This document shows, piece by piece, positions 8,605-17,829 of a stretch of DNA of 64,000 nucleotides (position 1 is the first letter of the stretch; each line of letters begins with the position of its first letter). The DNA is taken from NCBI RefSeq assembly GCF_947503415.1, contig NZ_CANNDS010000001.1, forward strand, positions 620,001-684,000. The letters are read 5' to 3'. The position numbers and the translations under genes are program-made. Under the pieces are notes generated by a model. The model saw only the letters and a program-made list of their open reading frames with translations. It was not told the DNA's origin and searched no databases. The stretch is from an uncultured Tateyamaria sp. Lineage in GTDB: Bacteria > Pseudomonadota > Alphaproteobacteria > Rhodobacterales > Rhodobacteraceae.

Positions 8605-9750
8605 CTAGCGATCCAGTGCGCCCACGCCTGAGAAGCGGAACGCTTCCTGTTCCAGTGCGTCGATCTCGTCCGCGCTCATCTCGTCATGGGCCACGGTGAT
8701 CCGCCCCAGGAAAACGAAGGGCAATTCGTCTGCGCGCCCTTCAAGATCCGCCTTGATGGCTTCGGCTGTGGCTGCACCTACATCGTCACCCATACGCATC
8801 GGTGTGGCGTCCAGCTCACCGCGGCGGATGGCGTCCAGTTCCAAACCCGTGCCGCCCCACCCGGTCGAGAATATCTCTTTCTCCTTGCCGACGGACACTT
8901 GCGCCTCGACGCTGCCCATCGCCATCGCGGTGTTGGCATTGTGGATGATTGTCGCCTCTGGATAAGCCTGCAGGATCAGCGACGTGCCGGCAAAGCCACC
9001 TTCGCGCTGATACTCACCATAGTGTTCATACACGGTGGTCCAACCTGCTTTCTCCTCGACACAGGCTTTGAAATCACCAGACCGCTGGTTGTCCGTGATG
9101 CCGGGAATGCCGCGGTTCATCGCCATGGTCACGCCTTCACCCAAGCGCCCGATCATGTAGTCGCACATGGTCAGGGCACCAGCAGCGGACGAAAAATCAA
9201 ACCACGCGGCTGGCTGATTTTCCAACTCTTTCAGCGGTGTGTGAAAGGCCCAGACATAAGTGGTCAGATCGTCCGTTTCCGCCGCCAGTTTCGAAATGTT
9301 GTCGGCTTGAATGGCCAGTTCCGATGGGCCGAAAATGACGTAATCATAGATGTCTTTGTCCAGAACCACCTGATTGGCATAGGTCGTTTGCAGCGAATGT
9401 TCGATCTGGCGCGAGGCGAATTCGGTCGTTTCGTATTGCACGCCCAATTCGTCCAGACGTTTGGTCATCGCCAGATAATTACGCGCCCAGAAGTCCGAGG
9501 TGTCGGACGACGGATAGATCAGGGCGATCTGGACGGGCGCATCTTGCGAACCAGTGAATGCCACAGCTTCGGCGCCAACGACGGCTTGCATCGCTTCCAG
9601 CTTGCCTTCCGCGTTCACCTCATCGGGGACCCAGTAGTCACGATCCGCGATGTCGGGCAGTTCCTTCAGCGGCAATGTGGAATGACCGTCAGCCAAGGCC
9701 GCGCTGGTCATTGCTGTTGCCACGAGGGCTGTGGTTGCTAAAAATCTCAT
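8605..9750 (-). CDS. CUT2-type periplasmic sugar-binding protein (second system)
   Basis: A 381-residue type I periplasmic-binding protein. ATG 9750 is preceded by AGGGAGGAACC. Residues 1-20 are a signal peptide (MRFLATTALVATAMTSAALA). The core starts at VQIALIYPSSDTSDFWARN, the usual first strand of ribose/AI-2/LuxP-like binding proteins, and continues with DYVIFGPSELA, a cysteine-containing segment MCDYMIGRLG and IFSTGWGGTGLELD. It is the last gene of a minus-strand series ATPase-permease-binding protein (11722 to 8605). The sequence differs strongly from the other CUT2 binding protein (11841-12878), so the two systems probably take different ligands. Confidence 0.85.
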   Translation of the reverse strand: MRFLATTALVATAMTSAALADGHSTLPLKELPDIADRDYWVPDEVNAEGKLEAMQAVVGAEAVAFTGSQDAPVQIALIYPSSDTSDFWARNYLAMTKRLDELGVQYETTEFASRQIEHSLQTTYANQVVLDKDIYDYVIFGPSELAIQADNISKLAAETDDLTTYVWAFHTPLKELENQPAAWFDFSSAAGALTMCDYMIGRLGEGVTMAMNRGIPGITDNQRSGDFKACVEEKAGWTTVYEHYGEYQREGGFAGTSLILQAYPEATIIHNANTAMAMGSVEAQVSVGKEKEIFSTGWGGTGLELDAIRRGELDATPMRMGDDVGAATAEAIKADLEGRADELPFVFLGRITVAHDEMSADEIDALEQEAFRFSGVGALDR

Positions 9751-9786
9751 CTTGGTTCCTCCCTTTGCAATGAGAGCGGGGCCACC

Positions 9787-9819
9787 GGCCGGTGTCGGGG
9801 CTGCACCCCCGGCCCGGCC
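9787..9819 (-). other. GC-rich hairpin ahead of the second binding-protein gene
   Basis: Outer arms GGCCGG (9787-9792) and CCGGCC (9814-9819) and inner arms GGGG/CCCC (9797-9800, 9806-9809) form a two-part stem in the 86-bp gap between the permease stop and the binding-protein start. A 12-bp palindrome CACCGGCCGGTG overlaps at 9783-9794. It is probably an RNA structure adjusting relative expression. Confidence 0.45.
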
Positions 9820-9836
9820 ACCCCGCATATGGCCGT

Positions 9837-10964
9837 TTACCCGCTGTTCACGGTGTCCCCGGCAAAGATGCCGCCGATCGCCAACAGGGCAATCAGGACA
9901 CCAATCAGCAGCGCGGAAAACCGCACCAGTTTCTGACCCTCGGCTGTTCGCAGATCAGCGAACCAACCACCCGCGCCATCGCGGTCCTTCTTCTGAATCC
10001 AGGCATAAAGTGCGACCGAACTGATGATCACAAAGCCCGACGCGACGGGCTGCCAGAAGAACTCGATCCGCAGCGTCACCAATGCGTTCAGCATCATCGC
10101 CAGCAGCAGCACGCCCGAGAACGACCCGATGATGGACGCCCGGCCCCCAAAGAGCGACGTGCCCCCCACAACCACCGCCGCGATGACGTGCAGGTTGAAG
10201 AAGGGGGCCATCGTCGCCTGAATTGCGTTCTGTTTGCCCGTCAGCATCAGACCCGCAAGGGCCGCACACGCTCCACAGAGGACATAGGCGTAGACCTTGT
10301 GCCGCTTCACCCCAATGCCCGTCAGTTCCGCCGATTCCGGGCTGGAGCCGATGGCGACCGTATACCGGCCAAAATGCGTGCGTTTCAGGATGTAGTAGCC
10401 CGCTACCATGGTCAGCATGCCGATCACCGCAGGCGTGGGGATGAAGAACGGCGTTTGCCCCCGCCCCATTTCCGTCAGCACGTCCGGGAAACGCGCGAGC
10501 ACCAGCCCCTTGGCCAGCAAAAGCGCGAACCCTTTATAGACTAGGTCCATCGCCAGTGTGCCGATCAGATCGGGCACGTTGAACCGCGTGATCACCAGCC
10601 CGTTGATCAGCCCCAGCAGCGCGCCGATGGTCAGCGCAATCGGGATCCCGACATAAATCGAAAAGCCGAACTGCTTCACCAGAAACGCCATGATAATGGC
10701 CGACAGTACGGCCACCGACCCAACCGACAGGTCAATGCCGCGCTGGGTGATGACGAAGGTCATCGCCATTGCCATTGGCATGTAAAGGGCGGCGTCCTGC
10801 AGGATCAACTCAAGATTGCTGATGCGGTAAAACCGGTCGGGCGAGGCTACGGCCATGAACAGGAAGATGGCGGCAATCATCGCCATTGGCGCAATGACCG
10901 CCATGTATGGCTCAAGCCGTTCGCTGAGCGGTGGCTTGTAGTTTGGGTCAACGGCGGTGTTCAT
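9837..10964 (-). CDS. CUT2 ABC transporter permease (second system)
   Basis: A 375-residue RbsC/BPD_transp_2-type permease. ATG 10964 overlaps the stop of the ATPase gene (ATGA), fixing the start. Eight to ten hydrophobic segments are visible, with the family motifs TQRGIDLSVGSVAVLSA, GLINGLVITRFNVPDLIGTLAM, TGIGVKRHKVYAYVLCGACAALAGL and VVVGGTSLFGGRASIIGSF. A C-terminal extension of about 60 residues (after SVALYAW) includes one extra hydrophobic segment, longer than in RbsC. Works with the ATPase upstream and the binding protein downstream. Confidence 0.9.
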   Translation of the reverse strand: MNTAVDPNYKPPLSERLEPYMAVIAPMAMIAAIFLFMAVASPDRFYRISNLELILQDAALYMPMAMAMTFVITQRGIDLSVGSVAVLSAIIMAFLVKQFGFSIYVGIPIALTIGALLGLINGLVITRFNVPDLIGTLAMDLVYKGFALLLAKGLVLARFPDVLTEMGRGQTPFFIPTPAVIGMLTMVAGYYILKRTHFGRYTVAIGSSPESAELTGIGVKRHKVYAYVLCGACAALAGLMLTGKQNAIQATMAPFFNLHVIAAVVVGGTSLFGGRASIIGSFSGVLLLAMMLNALVTLRIEFFWQPVASGFVIISSVALYAWIQKKDRDGAGGWFADLRTAEGQKLVRFSALLIGVLIALLAIGGIFAGDTVNSG

Positions 10965-11722
10965 GCGGCGTCCTCCTTGGCACCAACGATCATGCCCAGA
11001 ACCTCTTGGGTCGAGCTTTCGGCGGTGAGGGCGACACCCACACATTGCCCCCGGCGCTGCACATGCACGCGGTCCGCAACTTCGAACACATCATCCAGCG
11101 AGTGACTGATCAGGATCACGGCCAGCCCTTGCGCCTTGAGGGCCTTGATCAGTTTCAGGGTCCGCGCAGTTTCCTGCGGGCCAAGGGCGGCGGTGGGTTC
11201 GTCCATGACCAGCACCCGCAGACCCTCGTGATAAACCGCACGTGCAATGGCCACGGCCTGACGCTGCCCGCCCGACAGGCTGTCGGTCGGCGCGTCCAGT
11301 GATTTCAGGCGCACGCCCAAGCGTTCCATCAGAACGCGTTCTGTCTCTGACCGCATCTTCTTGTTGTCGAGGACAGTGATGCCAAACACTTTCTTGGTCA
11401 GTTCATTGCCCAGAAACATGTTGGCCGCAGGATCAAGGTGATCGGCGAGCGCCAGAGTTTGATAAACGGCGTCGATCCCAGCGCGTGCGGCGTCGGCGTG
11501 GTTGGAGAACTCGACCTTTTCGCCATCGAGGAAGATGTCCCCCTCGGTCGGCTGGTAGACGCCGGTTAAAACCTTGATCAGGGTCGACTTGCCTGCGCCG
11601 TTGTCGCCCACAATTGCCAGCACCTCGCCGGCATAGGCAGTCAGGTCGACGTTTTCCAAAGCGGTCACGCCGCCGAACCGTTTGGTGATGCCCGTCATCT
11701 GGACAAGCGGTGTCTGTGCCAT
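10961..11722 (-). CDS. CUT2 ABC transporter ATPase, single-domain
   Basis: A 253-residue ATPase with Walker A GDNGAGKST, signature LSGGQRQ, Walker B VLVMDEPTAALG and switch H in LISHSLDD. ATG 11722 has a GGAGG site; the upstream extension is the shadow of the neighbouring binding-protein 3' end. Most CUT2 systems use one two-domain ATPase; this one has a single domain and presumably works as a homodimer. The arrangement is known for FrcA-like sugar transporters, and the sequence resembles that group. Confidence 0.88.
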   Translation of the reverse strand: MAQTPLVQMTGITKRFGGVTALENVDLTAYAGEVLAIVGDNGAGKSTLIKVLTGVYQPTEGDIFLDGEKVEFSNHADAARAGIDAVYQTLALADHLDPAANMFLGNELTKKVFGITVLDNKKMRSETERVLMERLGVRLKSLDAPTDSLSGGQRQAVAIARAVYHEGLRVLVMDEPTAALGPQETARTLKLIKALKAQGLAVILISHSLDDVFEVADRVHVQRRGQCVGVALTAESSTQEVLGMIVGAKEDAA

Positions 11723-11840
11723 GGCGTTATCCTCCGCCAACTCGGATGGGTGGCGCGGATACATGCGCCGGAACTCAACTCGAAAAAACAAAGGTGCAGG
11801 GCCCCGGCACTCACTCCGGGACCCCGCGGGGGGAGAACTC

Positions 11841-12878
11841 TTACTTGCCCCAGATATCCGCGTATGCGTCGCGGTAAGGGATGTCCGGATCAAAGGCGTT
11901 GCTGTCGCCCAGCTTCGCCAAGCCTTCGGGCGTGACCAGCGCGGGCGAGGTGACATAACCCGAGCACGCCTCGCCCTGAATGGCGCGGTTCAGCTCGTCC
12001 ACCAGTTGCCAGCCCTGCAGGTTCAAAGGCTCGGCCACGGTGATCGCCTGATAGCCGTTTGAGCGGATGCGCTGGAACGCGGCCTCTGACCCGTCACCAG
12101 CAGAGCCCGCTTGTGGCCCCGCGTCAGGGGACAGACCAGCAGCCGCCAGCGACGGTCCCATGAAGTCAAAGTACAAGTCATTGATCGCCAGCGCATGCGT
12201 CCAGCTTTCACCGTATTTCTGCAACAGCGACGTGGTCAGCGGACCCATACGCGTGGACGTGTCCGCAATCGGCGTATCCACATATTCCAATACGGTGCCG
12301 CCTGCCGCCTCGACCGTCTCTTTCAGCCGGTCCGCCTTGTCGATGGCGATCTGGTAGGTGGAGTCGGTGAAGATCACCACACCAATGTCTTTGCCGCCAT
12401 CCTCAAGCGCCCATTCGGCAGCCACTTCGGACACGGTCATCGCGTCCGTGGACACGTTGGCAAAGATGCCGCCCGGCGCGTCGCAACCAATCTTTGGCCC
12501 TGAGTGCCAGGCGACCATCGGCACGCCTGCATCCACGACACCCTCAAGGGCGGCTTGCTGTTCGACTGCATCAAACCCGTTGATGATGATGCCGTCCGCT
12601 TTCAGCGCCAGCGCCTGACCAATTGCGGCCGTCCGGCCTTGAATAGAGCCTGCGCCGTCCAGAACACGAACTTCCCAGCCGATCTTCTCGGCGGCCTCTT
12701 CAACACCCGTGGTCACCCCCAGAATGCCACCGTTTTTCAGGTCACCGGCGACCACCACGATGGACTTGCCCTCCGCCGCCGCAGGCCCGCTTGTCGGGCC
12801 ATCCCATTCGGCCAAAGCCGGAACAGCCGTCATCATCGTCGCGGCCATCAATCCGGCCAGAAATGTACGTTTTTGCAT
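11841..12878 (-). CDS. CUT2-type periplasmic sugar-binding protein (first system)
   Basis: A 345-residue type I binding protein with a signal peptide (residues 1-23, MQKRTFLAGLMAATMMTAVP...) and cleavage after ALA. The start at 12878 is preceded by GGGAGGATACT. The mature protein begins IVVVAGDLKNGGILGVTTGVEEAAEKIGW, then GIIINGFDAVEQQAALEG and VPMVAWHSG, matching the hinge strands of ribose-type binding proteins. Cysteines at GCDAPGG and ACSGY could form a disulfide. It follows the first-system permease after a palindromic repeat (12912-12955) and precedes the second-system ATPase. Confidence 0.87.
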   Translation of the reverse strand: MQKRTFLAGLMAATMMTAVPALAEWDGPTSGPAAAEGKSIVVVAGDLKNGGILGVTTGVEEAAEKIGWEVRVLDGAGSIQGRTAAIGQALALKADGIIINGFDAVEQQAALEGVVDAGVPMVAWHSGPKIGCDAPGGIFANVSTDAMTVSEVAAEWALEDGGKDIGVVIFTDSTYQIAIDKADRLKETVEAAGGTVLEYVDTPIADTSTRMGPLTTSLLQKYGESWTHALAINDLYFDFMGPSLAAAGLSPDAGPQAGSAGDGSEAAFQRIRSNGYQAITVAEPLNLQGWQLVDELNRAIQGEACSGYVTSPALVTPEGLAKLGDSNAFDPDIPYRDAYADIWGK

Positions 12879-12911
12879 AGTATCCTCCCTTTGCAATCAC
12901 TCGATCTTGCC

Positions 12912-12955
12912 GTGCAGTTTGACCCAAAAACCGGTTCCCACTTTTTGGACTGCAC
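12912..12955. repeat. RIME-like palindromic repeat / stem-loop
   Basis: Arms GTGCAGT (12912-12918) plus CCAAAAA (12924-12930) pair with TTTTTGG (12942-12948) plus ACTGCAC (12949-12955), leaving a 5-base bulge and the core AAAGTGGGAACCGGTTTT on the minus strand. This core matches the AAAAGTGGGNACCGGTTTT palindromic repeats common in alphaproteobacterial intergenic DNA. Here it separates permease and binding-protein genes and would fold in the operon mRNA. Confidence 0.6.
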
Positions 12956-12963
12956 TCAATGCG

Positions 12964-13986
12964 TCAGCGCTTGTCTGCACCTTTTTTGCGCTGCGCGTAG
13001 CCTGCGATGCCAATGGCAACCAGCAGGGTAACTCCGTTGAACAGCGGCTCGACCCAGAAGGAGCCGCCTAATTGTTGAATGCCTGAAATGCCCACGGCCA
13101 GAATGACAACACCGACAACGGTGCCCCACACATTGACCCGTCCCGGCTTGATCGTGGTCGACCCGAGGAACGCGCCAACAAGCGCAGGCAGCAGGAACTC
13201 AAGGCCTACAGATGCCTGCCCGATCCGCAGCTTCGCGGCCAGCAGCACCCCCGCCAACGCCGTCATGGTGCCCGACGCAACAAAGGCACCGATCACATAT
13301 TTTCGCGTGGGTATGCCGTTGAGTTGTGCGGCGCGCTGGTTCGCGCCAATGGCATAGAGGTAGCGGCCCACGGGTGTGTATTCGAGGACGATCCACATCA
13401 CGACCGTGATGACGATCAGGTAGTAAGCAGTGATCGGCAAGCCAAAGACAAAGGTGGTGTTCAGGGCATAAAACCCATCCGGCAACAGCCCCACCATCTG
13501 TCGCCCCCCGGTGTGCCATAGGGCCAGCGCATAGAGCACCGTCCCCGTCCCAAGCGTGGCAATAAAGCTGTCGATCTTGGCAACTTCGACCAGCAACCCG
13601 TTCAGGAAACCGGTCACAGCGCCCAGCAGCAGCACAATTGCAACGGCAATCGGCCAGGGCAGGCCCAGCATCGTCTGCAAGCTGATCGCCAGAATGTGCC
13701 ACAGCACAATCCCATACCCCACGGTCAGATCAATCCGCCCCGCCGCCATGGGGATCATCGCGCCCAGCGACAACAGCGCAATGATCGCCTTGTCAGAGAT
13801 GATGGACCGCAGGTTCAGCATCGTGGGGAACGTGTTGGGCAGCAGGACCGAAAACAGGCCAATCAGAAACACCGTCAGGATGACCAAGCCGTAAACCGGC
13901 AAGAACCGCATGATGCGCTTGCCCATGCTCAAGCCCTTCAACTCGGCCTTGGTTGGCTCCAATGCGCCGGATTCAAGCGACTGCAT
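12964..13986 (-). CDS. CUT2 ABC transporter permease (first system)
   Basis: A 340-residue RbsC-type permease with eight or more hydrophobic segments and the family motifs SLGAMIPMAAGRIDLTVGYG, TGFLNGLLVEVAKIDSFIATLGTG, YTPVGRYLYAIGANQRAAQLNGI and LVGAFLGSTTIKPGRVNVWG. ATG 13986 is preferred over GTG 13992 because the GGGGG ribosome site is then 7-8 bases away. The gene overlaps the two-domain ATPase by 14 bases. Partner genes are the ATPase at 13973-15499 and the binding protein at 11841-12878. Confidence 0.9.
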   Translation of the reverse strand: MQSLESGALEPTKAELKGLSMGKRIMRFLPVYGLVILTVFLIGLFSVLLPNTFPTMLNLRSIISDKAIIALLSLGAMIPMAAGRIDLTVGYGIVLWHILAISLQTMLGLPWPIAVAIVLLLGAVTGFLNGLLVEVAKIDSFIATLGTGTVLYALALWHTGGRQMVGLLPDGFYALNTTFVFGLPITAYYLIVITVVMWIVLEYTPVGRYLYAIGANQRAAQLNGIPTRKYVIGAFVASGTMTALAGVLLAAKLRIGQASVGLEFLLPALVGAFLGSTTIKPGRVNVWGTVVGVVILAVGISGIQQLGGSFWVEPLFNGVTLLVAIGIAGYAQRKKGADKR

Positions 13987-15499
13987 TTGCACCGCCCCCT
14001 TGTGTTTCGATATTCCCGGCAGAAGCCGACTGGATCAGGTTTTCCGTCGTCAATCGCGTGCCACTCAACTCGTCCACGATGGCGCCCTGGCTGAACACGA
14101 TGGCGCGGTGGCAGATGGTTGCGATCTCTTCGAAATCGGTCGACATGATCAGGATCGCGACCCCGTCGCCAAGGGCGCGGTTCAGCAGAGCATAGATCTC
14201 GGACTTCGCGCCCACATCCACGCCCGCCGTCGGGTCCTCGCAGATAAGCAGCTTGCGTTTGGTGGCGAGCCAGCGGCCAATGACGACCTTTTGCTGGTTG
14301 CCGCCCGACAGCGCCTCGATGGCAAGGGTTGGGTCATTGGGCGACAGGCCCAGTTCGGCCCCAATGATGGCGGCTTGATCCGCTTCGGTCCGCGGCGACA
14401 AGAGGTTCAGCAGTTTGCGGCCAATGCCTTCGGGGTTCAGAAACGTGTTTTCCCGAATGGACAGGCTCATGGCGACGGATTCTTCGGTCCGGTCCTTGGC
14501 GACCAGCCCCACACCCGAATGCAGCGCCTTTTGTGGCGTGGACAAATCAGGCTGCACGCCACCCAACGTCACCGACCCTTCATAGGGCACCAACCCAAAC
14601 AGCGCGCGCGAGATGGCCTCGTGCCCCGCTCCGCGCAGACCAACAAGGCCCAAAACTTCGTTCTTTTGCAGATCGAAGTTAAGAGTTTGCATGCCCGCCA
14701 CTTCGAAATCCCGCAGCGACAGCACAGGCGCGCCAATCGCCTCGTTCGCCTTGACTGTCTCGCGGGTCTTGCGGCCCACGATTTTCTGCACCAACTCCTC
14801 GGGCGTGGTGTGCGCGATGCTGCGCATGCCCACCATGGCCCCGTCCCGCAGCACGGCCACACGGTCGGCAATCTGGAAAATTTCATCCAGCCGGTGGCTG
14901 ACATAGATCATGCCGACGCCCTTTTCGCGCAGCGAGCGCAGGGCGGTGAACAAGCGCTCAACCTCGTCCGCAGGCAGTGACGCGGTGGGCTCATCCAGCA
15001 CCAGAAACTCGCTGTCCACCGCCAACGCGCGGGCGATGGCAACAAGCGACTTTTCGGTGCGCGTCAAATCCTCGACCCGCGTGGTGGGGTCAAATTCGGC
15101 ATCGACCTTGTGCAGCGCTTCGACTGCGAAATGCTCAACATCCTTCCAACGGATCAAACCGTTCTTGCGGGAAAACCCAAGGGCCAGGCTGATGTTCTCG
15201 GCCACCGTCATCCATTCGATCAGGCCAAGGTCCTGGTGGATGAACGCCACCTTCTGACGTTCGCCAAATCCAGCGAGTGTGTGTTGGTAAGGCTCGCCGT
15301 CAATCAGCACCCGGCCTGCGTCCGGCGCATGGATGCCCCCCAGCACCTTGATGAGTGTGGATTTGCCCGCCCCGTTCTCGCCCAACAGCGCGACAATCTC
15401 GCCCCGGCCCACAGTCAACGACACGTCTTTCAGCGCGTAAGTCCCGCCAAAATGCTTGTCGATGCTGTCGAAAAACAAACCTGATTGCAGGTCTGGCAT
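13973..15499 (-). CDS. CUT2 ABC transporter ATPase, two-domain (RbsA type)
   Basis: A 508-residue sugar-import ATPase made of two fused domains. The N-domain has Walker A GENGAGKST and Walker B FLVLDEPTASLP, but its signature reads LTRTEKSLVAIARAL, without the usual SGG. The C-domain has a degenerate Walker A (GLRGAGHEA), as is normal for RbsA-type proteins, then a full LSGGNQQK signature and LLICEDPTAGVDVG. ATG 15499 has GGAGGAG upstream. It is the first gene of a six-gene minus-strand series holding two transporters, transcribed away from the LacI gene at 15615. Confidence 0.92.
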   Translation of the reverse strand: MPDLQSGLFFDSIDKHFGGTYALKDVSLTVGRGEIVALLGENGAGKSTLIKVLGGIHAPDAGRVLIDGEPYQHTLAGFGERQKVAFIHQDLGLIEWMTVAENISLALGFSRKNGLIRWKDVEHFAVEALHKVDAEFDPTTRVEDLTRTEKSLVAIARALAVDSEFLVLDEPTASLPADEVERLFTALRSLREKGVGMIYVSHRLDEIFQIADRVAVLRDGAMVGMRSIAHTTPEELVQKIVGRKTRETVKANEAIGAPVLSLRDFEVAGMQTLNFDLQKNEVLGLVGLRGAGHEAISRALFGLVPYEGSVTLGGVQPDLSTPQKALHSGVGLVAKDRTEESVAMSLSIRENTFLNPEGIGRKLLNLLSPRTEADQAAIIGAELGLSPNDPTLAIEALSGGNQQKVVIGRWLATKRKLLICEDPTAGVDVGAKSEIYALLNRALGDGVAILIMSTDFEEIATICHRAIVFSQGAIVDELSGTRLTTENLIQSASAGNIETQGGGANAVA

Positions 15500-15540
15500 A
15501 ACGTCTCCTCCGGGGTTACGGCCCCCAACCTCCCCGTTGA

Positions 15541-15611
15541 GTTACCCGTAACGTTACGCTAGCATCGGGGCAGATTGCACAACCTGTCAAGGCTTAAGTT
15601 ACCCGTAACGT
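15541..15611. promoter_or_regulatory. Two identical LacI-type operators in the divergent promoter region
   Basis: The 14-mer GTTACCCGTAACGT occurs twice in the 115-bp divergent gap, at 15541-15554 and 15598-15611, with centres 57 bp apart. Its core GTTACCCGTAAC is a near-palindrome of the LacI operator type. The second copy ends three bases before the GTG of the LacI gene, so it would also autoregulate. The bound protein is presumably the adjacent LacI regulator. Confidence 0.8.
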
Positions 15612-15614
15612 AAA

Positions 15615-16658
15615 GTGACAAAAAACGTGGAAAAAAGCAGCAAGAACAATAAGGTAAGCCTGTCTCAGGTGGCGCGCGCCGCAGGAGTGTCAAAGATGAC
15701 GGCAAGCCGTGTTTTGCGCGGTGAGGGCGGATATTCCGAGAACACCCGCGTCAAGGTGATGGAGCAGGTCGACACCCTGGGCTACCTGCCGAATCGTCTG
15801 GCCACGGTTTTCGCAGGTGATCAGGCTTCGACCTTCATCGGCGTATCGATCCCCGACCTCGGGAACGAGGTGTTCGCCCAAGTGCTCGAAGGCATTGACC
15901 GCAAGCTGGGCACCTTCGGTTATCAGTCCGTTTTGGGCCTCACCCAGCACACGTTGGAGGAGGAGGAAAACTGGATCAGAACGGTTCTGTCCTGGCAGCC
16001 CGCGGGCCTGATACTGACCGGTCGCTATCACTCACCGCGCGCTACCGACATGCTGCGGAATGCGGGCATCCCGGTGGTGGAAATCTGGGACCTGAACGCC
16101 GCGCCCCTCGACATGAGCGTGGGCATCAACCATTTCGACAGCGGCTTTGACATGGGCCGCTATTTGACGTCACTCGACTATCAGAACATCGGCTACGTGG
16201 GCACATCCCACGACACGGCAAACGCCGCGACCGAGCGGTTGAACGGCTTTTGCAAGGCGGTCGAAGGCGCAGGTGGCGCGGTGGTCAAACAGCTCTGCCT
16301 GCACGATACGGCAACGTATTACCCGGGCTTCTACGGCACCGAACAGTTGCTCGCCGCGGCGCGTGATATCGAATGCATCTTCTACCAGAACGACGCGATG
16401 GCCTTTGGCGGGCTGCAATATTGCGCGGCCAAGGGCCTGTCCGTGCCCGGCGACATCGGCATCGCAGGCTGGGGCGACCTGCCCATCGCATCGGTGATGA
16501 ACCGAAGGCTCACGTCTTGCCACGTGTCACATCTGAAGCTCGGCCAGACGGCCGCAGAGATGATGATGGGGCGGCTGACGGACGAACCGGTGCCGACCTG
16601 CACGGATATTGGCTTTAGGTTGATCCCGGGATCGACGGTGCGGAACAGTGCGATTTAG
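15615..16658 (+). CDS. LacI-family regulator of the tandem CUT2 transporters
   Basis: A 347-residue LacI protein. The helix-turn-helix is VSLSQVARAAGVSKMTASRVLRG, the hinge helix ends near residue 65, and the sensor domain starts FIGVSIPDLGNEVFAQ and ends GDIGIAGWGDLPIAS. The start is a GTG at 15615 with no purine-rich ribosome site, because an operator copy occupies the preceding bases; GTG 15627 is the only close alternative. Leaderless translation is therefore possible. It is divergent from the six transporter genes and probably represses both directions until a sugar binds. Confidence 0.88.
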   Translation: MTKNVEKSSKNNKVSLSQVARAAGVSKMTASRVLRGEGGYSENTRVKVMEQVDTLGYLPNRLATVFAGDQASTFIGVSIPDLGNEVFAQVLEGIDRKLGTFGYQSVLGLTQHTLEEEENWIRTVLSWQPAGLILTGRYHSPRATDMLRNAGIPVVEIWDLNAAPLDMSVGINHFDSGFDMGRYLTSLDYQNIGYVGTSHDTANAATERLNGFCKAVEGAGGAVVKQLCLHDTATYYPGFYGTEQLLAAARDIECIFYQNDAMAFGGLQYCAAKGLSVPGDIGIAGWGDLPIASVMNRRLTSCHVSHLKLGQTAAEMMMGRLTDEPVPTCTDIGFRLIPGSTVRNSAI

Positions 16659-16933
16659 CGCCTGATCCCGCCGTCGTCGTAGGCAAATGGCGCGTTCGGC
16701 ATGCAAGGCGAATGTCGGGTTTGAGCCCAAGGCGGTCATTGCGTTTTCTCGCTGCGCGCGCTCGAAGCGAAAAAAAGCGGCCTGAGCGAAATCAGCCATG
16801 CCGCCGAGCGGCAGGACAAGGGCCATTGGTACGGCCCGTAGCATGGATCAAACGGCAATTCAAAGCGAAACATGATATCTCGAACCTGGTTGTGTTGTTT
16901 CTGCATCGCCGCCAAAGTCAGCAAACGGGGATC

Positions 16934-17773
16934 ATGCTCGAGGGTGACGAATTGACTATGTCGACAAAGGGACCATTCGCCAAACTACGTAGCCTTAACT
17001 TCGTTGGACGAACTCCAGAAGTCGACGCGTTTGTCCGCGCTTTGGACTCGGTTCAACGGCACGACGAACATCGGATTATCAATTGGTTCGCCCCAGATGG
17101 GTATGGAAAGAGTACGCTACGCAGAAAACTCGAAGAACATGTTGAGAAAAGCAAAGCAGCTTCTATCTGTGCGTTGGATTTCGAACACGACCGGCATAGA
17201 TCGCACGTTGAGTGGCTGCTTCGCATTCGCGAGAGATTTGGAAAAGACAAAAGGATAGATTTTTCAACGTTTGACTTTGTATTTGCTCGGTACTTTGCTC
17301 TTACAAGACCAGATGAAGATGTTCGCGAAGCATACCCACGGATATTTGCAAACGGTAGCAGCCCTATTGTCGAAGACCTATTCAGCTGGGCCGATGAAGG
17401 GCTTGGAGTTCTGATTGGCGGAGCCTCTACTATCCTGCCCGGACTAAACCTACTCTACAAGTACGGATCAAGACTTAAAGGCGCTCTCGCTGATTGGTGG
17501 AGGACCAAGTCGGTCAAAGAGCAGCTAGAGGGCATCGATGACGTAGAGGTCGCTGAATTGGAGAACGCACTACCCAGCATTCTTGCTTATGACATTCAGA
17601 GATCTCAGACCAAAAAGGATCGACCTCGAATTGTACTCTTTCTTGATGCATACGAGGTGGTTTCGGGCAGCGGACGTATGATTGCTCGGAATCCATATGA
17701 CAGTTGGTTTCGGAATTTGGTAGAGCTCCTGCCGGGCTGTTTAGTAGTCATTTTTGGGCGATTGTATATTTGA
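16934..17773 (+). pseudogene. STAND-type P-loop ATPase, N-terminal part (cut by IS1595 element)
   Basis: This part of a STAND/NLR-like NTPase starts near ATG 16934 (or 16958) and enters FVGRTPEVDAF, the typical lead-in to the ATPase domain. It has a Walker A variant APDGYGKST near residue 50 and a hydrophobic Walker B strand VLFLDAYE near residue 240. The true reading frame is broken at 17757 by the element at 17757-20840; the last five codons come from its terminal repeat. Removing the element plus one 8-bp duplication joins VVIFGR to EPLRWGFYDK in frame. AT-richer codon use than the flanking sugar operons suggests a horizontally acquired gene. No N-terminal effector domain is visible. Confidence 0.85.
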
Positions 17774-17829
17774 CAAACCCAAGCGCTCAGGCGTAGGTTG
17801 AATCTCTTTTCATTAAGGAGATTCGAGGA

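Noticed and set aside
8686-9741. 351-codon plus frame opposite the second CUT2 binding protein
   Set aside because: Shadow of a gene with signal peptide and good ribosome site.
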